DNA of 21,503 nucleotides, taken from Candidatus Hydrogenedentes bacterium CG07_land_8_20_14_0_80_42_17. GTDB lineage: Bacteria; UBA8481. Position numbers and translations under genes: made by a program. Where the stretch lies: assembly GCA_002780065.1 (NCBI GenBank), contig PEWQ01000056.1, forward strand, positions 1-21,503, read 5' to 3'. This document shows, in pieces, positions 15,775 through 21,503 of this stretch. The notes under the pieces are model-generated. The model saw only the letters and a program-made list of their open reading frames with translations, was not told where the DNA came from and did not search any database. The stretch's first letter is position 1; the number at the start of each line of letters is the position of its first letter.

Positions 15775-15963
15775 ATGTTCTGGAACGAATGCCTGAATTT
15801 TATCGGAGGTTCTGTTTGTGCGCGGAATGCAGATAGAACACTTTTCATTTTCGGCGAAAAAGCTTCTTTATGCGGGCGATGCACAGGAATCTACTTTGGA
15901 GCCTTATTAGGCATTACAGCTATTTTTCTAATTAAAAGTTTTACCACGGTCTATTTTAATTAG
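15775..15963 (+). CDS. short DUF2085-family membrane protein, C-terminally truncated
   Basis: A 62-residue protein that starts immediately after the tatC stop. It shows the core of the DUF2085 family: SVCARNADRTLFIFGEKA, then LCGRCTGIYFGALLG leading into a hydrophobic helix. The conserved cysteines (SVC and LCGRC) suggest metal or redox binding, but the family function is unknown. Relatives are about 100-130 residues long and have further helices; this one ends at TAG after one helix, and no other plus frame continues the family before the convergent L,D-transpeptidase gene. It may be a truncated remnant or a minimal form. Confidence 0.6.
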   Translation: MFWNECLNFIGGSVCARNADRTLFIFGEKASLCGRCTGIYFGALLGITAIFLIKSFTTVYFN

Positions 15964-15991
15964 AAAGAAATTGCATTCAGAAAAAATAATT

Positions 15992-16642
15992 TTAATAAAT
16001 ATAAACTTTAGAGCCTGTATCGACTGCATTGAAAATTATCTTCAAATCCTTATCTCCAACTCGAATACAGCCATGCGAGGTATATCGTCCAATTGACCAC
16101 AGCTGATTCGTTCCGTGAATCGCATAACCGTTTCCAAGTCTCAATGCATACTTTCCCATAACTCCGCGAACTTTTCGCTTCTCTAAAGTCAAATCAAGAG
16201 GCACTGTCTCCCCTTTTTCGTGCCAATTCCAATCCGGAGCTATCCAGACAGGATCTGTCTCTTTTCTCAAAACAGAATAAGTTCCAACCGGAGTAGAAAA
16301 ATCATATTCATGATTCAAAAATTTAAATTTTCTGCCGCTTCCGGTTGCCACAGGCGCAATTCTTAAAATATCATCGCCTTCCATTAGATAAAGTTTATTT
16401 TCCTTAATGCTTACTGCAAGATGTCTATCGGTATCTTTTCGCGATTCCAACTCAGTCTTCACTTGATCGAATTTTCTATGCATTAGCATCAGTTGATTGG
16501 ACGTTTCATTCATTCGATTTGAAAGAAACCAAATTGCTTTAGTTTGAACCGCAATGACTCCAATTCCAAAAACAGTTATGAAAAGCAATGCTGTTGCAAG
16601 AAGAAAAGTTCCAATACGACTGTATAAAGAGATTGACTTCAT
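15992..16642 (-). CDS. L,D-transpeptidase (YkuD domain), membrane-anchored
   Basis: A 216-residue envelope enzyme. Residues about 10-33 are a hydrophobic signal anchor, followed by a helical stretch (about 36-72) and a YkuD catalytic domain. The active-site signature is IHGTNQLWSIGRYTSHGCIRV near residues 173-193, with the catalytic Cys in SHGCIRV and the conserved His in IHG. The family cross-links peptidoglycan at meso-diaminopimelate or attaches lipoproteins to it. The substrate cannot be told here. ATG 16642-16640 overlaps the gpmI stop as ATGA, so it is the last gene of the glycolytic operon, which is an unusual partner. It converges on the tatABC unit. Confidence 0.9.
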   Translation of the reverse strand: MKSISLYSRIGTFLLATALLFITVFGIGVIAVQTKAIWFLSNRMNETSNQLMLMHRKFDQVKTELESRKDTDRHLAVSIKENKLYLMEGDDILRIAPVATGSGRKFKFLNHEYDFSTPVGTYSVLRKETDPVWIAPDWNWHEKGETVPLDLTLEKRKVRGVMGKYALRLGNGYAIHGTNQLWSIGRYTSHGCIRVGDKDLKIIFNAVDTGSKVYIY

Positions 16643-18150
16643 CTTATCAAAGACTCGCCTGTCATCTCCTGAGGCGCTTCTAAACCCATAAGCTCAAGAA
16701 TTGTCGGAGCAATATCCGCCAATCTGCCACCGTCACGCAGTTCAATATTCCCAGCGCCAAAAATTGTAAGAGGAACCAATCCGACCGTGTGTTGAGTATG
16801 AGGTTTACCTGTCTCATACCAAACCATCTGCTCGCAATTTCCGTGGTCTGCAGTGACAATTGCTACTCCGCCTCCGGCAAGCTGAGCCGGAATTATCTTT
16901 TGAAGAGATGCATCAACAGTCTCAACAGCCTTCACTGCGGCAGAGAAAACGCCGGTGTGGCCCACCATGTCTCCGTTTGCAAAGTTAACAAGAATGAAAT
17001 CATACTTCTTACTTTGAATTGCAGAGAGGACTGCTTCAAGAACTTGAGGTGCGCTCATTTCCGGCTGCATATCATAAGTCAGCACTTTCGGAGAAGAAAT
17101 CATTTTGCGGTCTTCACCTTCGAACGGAGCCTCTCTTCCTCCATTAAAAAAGAAAGTGACGTGCGCATATTTTTCAGTCTCCGCAGTCCTGAACTGTTTC
17201 AAACCCAACTTTGATAAATAATTTCCAAGAACATTTAAAAGATTCTGCGGAGGATACACAACAGAAAGTTTAAATGTTTTATCGTATTCAGTCATGCAGA
17301 GATACTTAACTGTCGGAAAGACTTCTCTCTCAAAACCATCGAACTCTTTTTCAGTTAATGCTCTCGTCATCTCTCTTGCGCGATCAGGTCTGAAGTTCCA
17401 GAAGAAGACGCTATCGCCATCAACTATGCGGTCATTCATAGCTTCTCCGATAATTACAGGCTCTATGAATTCGTCGCCTCGGTCATCGCGCTCATAAGCA
17501 GACTCTATCGCAGAAACAGCGCTGGAAGCTACCTGAGCCTTTCCAAGCAACAAAGCAGACCATGCCAATTTTACTCTATCCCATCTCTTGTCACGATCCA
17601 TCGCATAATATCTGCCTGAAATCGTAGCAATTCTTCCAACTCCTATTCTCTGAATTTCCTTTTCCAATTCCCGAATCAAATCTATTCCGGACTTTGGCGG
17701 CATATCTCTGCCGTCCATGAAACAATGAACTGCAACTTTTTTCACGCCGTAAAATTTAGCCGTTTCGAGAATTGCAACTACATGTCTCAACTCGCCGTGA
17801 ACTCCGCCCGTCGAAAGGAGTCCCATGAGATGCAGAGTGCCTGAAGTGTTTTTCAAGAACTCAACTATGCTTTCTTTTTTCTGAAACTTTCCTTCACGAA
17901 TTTCTTTATTAATCAAAGTAAGCGGCTGATAGACGACTCTGCCTGCTCCGATATTCATATGCCCAACTTCCGAATTTCCCATAACCCCCGCAGGCAAGCC
18001 AACATCCTCACCAAAAGTAATAATCGAAGTTGTAGGTTCTTCCTTCCACATTTGCTTCATAAATGGATTATTTGCCATCTCAACTGCATTGAAATCTTTT
18101 CTTGGATTGATTCCAATTCCATCCATGACAACAAGTAAAACATGTTTCAT
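16639..18150 (-). CDS. gpmI: 2,3-bisphosphoglycerate-independent phosphoglycerate mutase
   Basis: A 503-residue metalloenzyme that interconverts 3- and 2-phosphoglycerate in glycolysis/gluconeogenesis. It follows the iPGM pattern: the N-terminal metal site VVMDGIGIN, the catalytic Ser in GVMGNSEVGHMNIGAGR, HCFMDGRDMPPKSG and GRYYAMDRDKRWDR in the transferase domain, FFWNFRPDRAREM, and the phosphatase-side metal ligands in NFANGDMVGHTG, VTADHGNCEQM and HTQHTVGLVPL. The length is typical (about 510). ATG 18150-18148 overlaps the tpiA stop as TAATG, and its own TGA overlaps the next start. The enzyme usually needs Mn2+ and is sensitive to pH. No defect is seen. Confidence 0.96.
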   Translation of the reverse strand: MKHVLLVVMDGIGINPRKDFNAVEMANNPFMKQMWKEEPTTSIITFGEDVGLPAGVMGNSEVGHMNIGAGRVVYQPLTLINKEIREGKFQKKESIVEFLKNTSGTLHLMGLLSTGGVHGELRHVVAILETAKFYGVKKVAVHCFMDGRDMPPKSGIDLIRELEKEIQRIGVGRIATISGRYYAMDRDKRWDRVKLAWSALLLGKAQVASSAVSAIESAYERDDRGDEFIEPVIIGEAMNDRIVDGDSVFFWNFRPDRAREMTRALTEKEFDGFEREVFPTVKYLCMTEYDKTFKLSVVYPPQNLLNVLGNYLSKLGLKQFRTAETEKYAHVTFFFNGGREAPFEGEDRKMISSPKVLTYDMQPEMSAPQVLEAVLSAIQSKKYDFILVNFANGDMVGHTGVFSAAVKAVETVDASLQKIIPAQLAGGGVAIVTADHGNCEQMVWYETGKPHTQHTVGLVPLTIFGAGNIELRDGGRLADIAPTILELMGLEAPQEMTGESLIR

Positions 18151-18908
18151 TAAATCGCGGCTTTGACTATCGCAGAAAAATCATCCGCCTTCAAAGATGC
18201 TCCGCCTACAAGCGCTCCATCAATATCATTTTGTGAAAGAAGCCCTTTGGCATTATCCGGCTTAACGCTTCCGCCGTACTGAATTCGAACTTCTGCGGCA
18301 ACCGCGGCGTCGAACTTTTTCCGCAACAGTTCGCGAATAAAAGCGTGTACTGCCTGCGCCTGCTCCGTGGTTGCAACCTTTCCGGTGCCAATAGCCCAGA
18401 CAGGTTCGTAAGCCACAATCGTTTTCGACATTTCTTCCTTCGTAAGACCATCGAGGGATCCATCAACTTGCTTTCCTACAATTTCTTCAGTCAATCCTGA
18501 CTCGCGCTGGTCCAGTTTTTCTCCAACACAAACTATAGGAATAAGTCCGTGCGAATGCGCAACCTTTGCCTTCTTAGATACAAGCTCATCTGTTTCTCCA
18601 AAAAACTGGCGCCGCTCAGAATGCCCCAGAATCACGTATTTACAGCCTAAGTCCTTGAGTTGTACCGGAGAGACTTCTCCTGTAAAAGCGCCTTTATTCT
18701 CAAAATACATATTCTGTCCGCCAACACCGATATTGCTTTCTTTCAAAGCGTCAATTACTGCAGGCAGAAGAACAAACGTCGGACAGACTCCAATCTCGAC
18801 TCCGCTTACTCCAAGAAATTTCACTTTCAGCGCGCGCACTAACTGAAGCGCGTCTCCAACTGTATTGTGCATCTTCCAATTGCCGACAATCACGGGTGTT
18901 CGCGACAT
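18150..18908 (-). CDS. tpiA: triosephosphate isomerase
   Basis: A 252-residue cytosolic TIM-barrel enzyme that interconverts dihydroxyacetone phosphate and glyceraldehyde 3-phosphate. It has the substrate-binding Lys in VGNWKMHNT (residue 12), the catalytic His in ILGHSERRQFFGETD (about 95), the catalytic Glu and mobile loop 6 in VAYEPVWAIGTGKVAT (about 167-180) and the phosphate-binding IQYGGSVKPDNA and ALVGGASLK. The ribosome site is AAGGAG just before ATG 18908-18906. It sits between pgk (17-base gap) and gpmI (overlap) in the glycolytic operon. All key residues are present. Confidence 0.97.
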   Translation of the reverse strand: MSRTPVIVGNWKMHNTVGDALQLVRALKVKFLGVSGVEIGVCPTFVLLPAVIDALKESNIGVGGQNMYFENKGAFTGEVSPVQLKDLGCKYVILGHSERRQFFGETDELVSKKAKVAHSHGLIPIVCVGEKLDQRESGLTEEIVGKQVDGSLDGLTKEEMSKTIVAYEPVWAIGTGKVATTEQAQAVHAFIRELLRKKFDAAVAAEVRIQYGGSVKPDNAKGLLSQNDIDGALVGGASLKADDFSAIVKAAI

Positions 18909-18925
18909 ATTTTTCTCCTTAGGTT

Positions 18926-20185
18926 CTATTTTTCGTCCAATGCTTTTATTCCGGGCAGTTCTTTTCCTTCAAGAAATTCAATTGAAGCTCCGCCGCCCGT
19001 CGATACGTGAGACATTCGTTTTGCCAATCCCATCTTTTCTACCGCTGAAGCAGAATCGCCGCCGCCGATAACGGAAACAGTTCCTTTATCAGTCGCATCT
19101 GCCAACGCATTTGCGATGGCTTTCGTTCCCTCTACAAATTCTTTCGCCTCAAAAACGCCCATAGGCCCGTTCCAAACCACAGTGCCGGCGGAAGAAATTA
19201 TTTTCGAAAAAGCAGATATCGTCTTTGGTCCTATATCCATTCCCATAAGCCCGTCAGGAATATTTACTCCATCAGTAGCAATCGGTTTTCCTCCTGTCAT
19301 CGACTTAAAGTCGAATGAGTCGGTACAGAGATGATCCAAAGGCAAATGAATCTTTCCTCGAGCTTCCGCAATAAGTTTTTTCATTACTTCAACCTGATCT
19401 TCTTCCACTCTGCTTGCGCCGACTTTTACGCTCTGAGCTTTCAATAAGGTATAAGCCATAGCTCCGCCAATAAGAATCGCATCGACCTTTTGCAGTAGAT
19501 TCGATATCAACTGAATCTTGTCGGAAACTTTTGCTCCGCCAAGTATCGAGACAAACGGCCGTTTCGGATTTGAGAGTGCCATACCGAGATAATTCAGTTC
19601 AGCCTCCATCAAGAGTCCGGAGACAGCAGGTTTGACTACCTCTCCCAAAAGTGCTGTAGAAGCGTGAGCTCGATGTGCAGTGCCGAATGCGTCATTGACG
19701 TAGATGTCGCATAGCCTCGCAAGTTTCTTGACAAAAATCTTTTGTCGTTCCTTCATCTCGGCTTTTGCTTTTTTCTTCTCTTCATCGGAAACTCCGTCAG
19801 GGAGTTTCGGCTTGCCTTCTTCCTCCGGATAAAATCTCATATTTTCGAGAAGAAGAATTTCACCATTCTTCAGAGCCGCAACTGAAGCTTCAACTTTTTC
19901 TCCGACACAATCGTCAACGAATTTAACCTCACAACCTAAAACTTCAGACGCCTTCTTCGCAACAGGCGCAAGAGAAAACTCAGGTCTTCTAACACCATCA
20001 GGTCTACCGAGATGCGAAGCTAAAATTATTTTCGCGCCCTTTTCTCGAAGCAAAGATATAGTCGGAATCGTCGCGCGGATTCTTTTGTCATTCGAGACTA
20101 TTCCATCCTTTAGAGGAACATTGTAATCAACCCTGACGAAGACGCGCTTGCCTTTCGGCTCAATGTCTCTGACAGTCTTTTTCAT
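18926..20185 (-). CDS. pgk: phosphoglycerate kinase
   Basis: A 419-residue two-domain kinase that transfers phosphate from 1,3-bisphosphoglycerate to ADP. The start is ATG 20185-20183 (MKKTVRDIEPKGKRVFVRVDYNVPL), with AGAGG upstream; a longer in-frame start at 20293 lies inside gap and adds non-family sequence. Key parts are VRVDYNVPL, ASHLGRPDG, LENMRFYPEEE, NDAFGTAHRAHAST, ILGGAKVSDK, VVWNGPMGVFE and VIGGGDSASAV. An unusual charged insert of about 22 residues, rich in Lys and Glu, follows RFYPEEE (about 19740-19830), making the protein slightly longer than the usual 390-400. It lies 7 bases after gap. Confidence 0.96.
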   Translation of the reverse strand: MKKTVRDIEPKGKRVFVRVDYNVPLKDGIVSNDKRIRATIPTISLLREKGAKIILASHLGRPDGVRRPEFSLAPVAKKASEVLGCEVKFVDDCVGEKVEASVAALKNGEILLLENMRFYPEEEGKPKLPDGVSDEEKKKAKAEMKERQKIFVKKLARLCDIYVNDAFGTAHRAHASTALLGEVVKPAVSGLLMEAELNYLGMALSNPKRPFVSILGGAKVSDKIQLISNLLQKVDAILIGGAMAYTLLKAQSVKVGASRVEEDQVEVMKKLIAEARGKIHLPLDHLCTDSFDFKSMTGGKPIATDGVNIPDGLMGMDIGPKTISAFSKIISSAGTVVWNGPMGVFEAKEFVEGTKAIANALADATDKGTVSVIGGGDSASAVEKMGLAKRMSHVSTGGGASIEFLEGKELPGIKALDEK

Positions 20186-20192
20186 CTTCGAA

Positions 20193-21260
<1,068 letters not shown>

Positions 21261-21294
21261 TTATTACCTCCGAGCGGATTAAATTGCATAAGAT

Positions 21295-21320
21295 ATTATA
21301 TCCGCAGGAAATATTGTAAA
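21295..21320 (-). promoter_or_regulatory. candidate promoter of the gap-pgk-tpiA-gpmI operon
   Basis: On the minus strand a perfect TATAAT (21300-21295) lies 37 bases before the gap ATG, followed by the ribosome site CGGAGGT (21272-21266). The nearest -35-like box, TTTACA (21320-21315), is only 14 bases upstream, shorter than the ideal 17, so the -35 element is uncertain. Confidence 0.45.
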
Positions 21321-21431
21321 GGATTAATTAATTCGTGCTGCGTGAAGCGTAGTGCGTAGGTCGTGGATACAGAAGTGTAGGGGCGAACCTAAATAACGTC
21401 TTCAGTTATATTTGAAATTGCAAATTGGAAA

Positions 21432-21484
21432 GTGTAAATTGAAAATTTTATTTTTCCAATTTTCATTTTTCAATTATTTTACAC
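21432..21484. repeat. imperfect inverted repeat in non-coding DNA
   Basis: GTGTAAATTGAAAA (21432-21445) is matched by the reverse complement of TTTTCAATTATTTTACAC (21467-21484) with a four-base insertion, and ATTGGAAA (21424-21431) is matched by TTTCCAAT (21453-21460). The whole region 21321-21503 has no gene. Just upstream, 21375-21392 contains GTAGGGGCGAACC, a phrase I associate with dispersed intergenic repeats. The hairpin is AT-rich and lacks a terminal T run on either side of the kind expected for a strong terminator. Confidence 0.4.
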
Positions 21485-21503
21485 GTTCCACGGGAGAGAG
21501 GAA

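Overview
The window looks like chromosomal DNA of a Gram-negative, quinone-respiring anaerobe that moves electrons across its cell envelope. It has an outer-membrane beta-barrel, six multihaem c-type cytochromes, an Fe-S/NrfD quinol module, a Tat translocase, an L,D-transpeptidase and a glycolytic operon. By eye the base composition is moderately AT-rich. The species cannot be named from the sequence; the arrangement recalls Geobacter-type Cbc and porin-cytochrome clusters, but nothing ties it to that genus.

Layout. (1) Positions 557-1, minus strand: the N-terminal part of a VIT1/CCC1-type metal transporter with an in-frame TAA. (2) 810-7445, plus strand: a sigma70-like promoter, a tetrahaem cytochrome c554-like protein, an outer-membrane porin-like barrel (broken frame), a 13-haem cytochrome, a 14-haem giant cytochrome with two carboxypeptidase-regulatory-like domains, and a strong intrinsic terminator. 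This resembles a porin-cytochrome conduit. (3) 7505-14585, plus strand: a NapC-anchored 24-haem cytochrome, a tetrahaem lipoprotein, a Tat-exported 4x[4Fe-4S] protein, a ten-helix NrfD-type quinol subunit, and a CbcL-like protein that fuses 14 haem c sites to a cytochrome b561-type membrane domain. Most of these genes overlap by a few bases. (4) 14634-15963, plus strand: tatA, tatB, tatC and a short DUF2085 gene. (5) 21257-15992, minus strand: gap, pgk, tpiA, gpmI and an L,D-transpeptidase. (6) 21258-21503: a gap promoter and non-coding inverted repeats.

Together the cytochrome genes carry 73 haem-attachment motifs (70 CX2CH, two CX3CH, one CX4CH). The inferred electron path is menaquinol to the CbcL-like, NrfD/Fe-S/tetrahaem and NapC-type inner-membrane modules, then periplasmic haem chains, then the barrel-associated 13- and 14-haem proteins at the outer membrane. 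The Tat genes would export the Fe-S subunit.

The oddest property is that four genes on the left side (VIT, porin, NapC-type, CbcL-like) are each interrupted once in an otherwise preserved reading frame: a TAA, a small frameshift, and two TGA codons. The TGA codons replace a conserved Trp and a probable Gly. UGA is clearly a working stop elsewhere in the same cluster, so this is not a simple code change. It could be recent decay, consensus error or local readthrough; the sequence alone cannot separate these.
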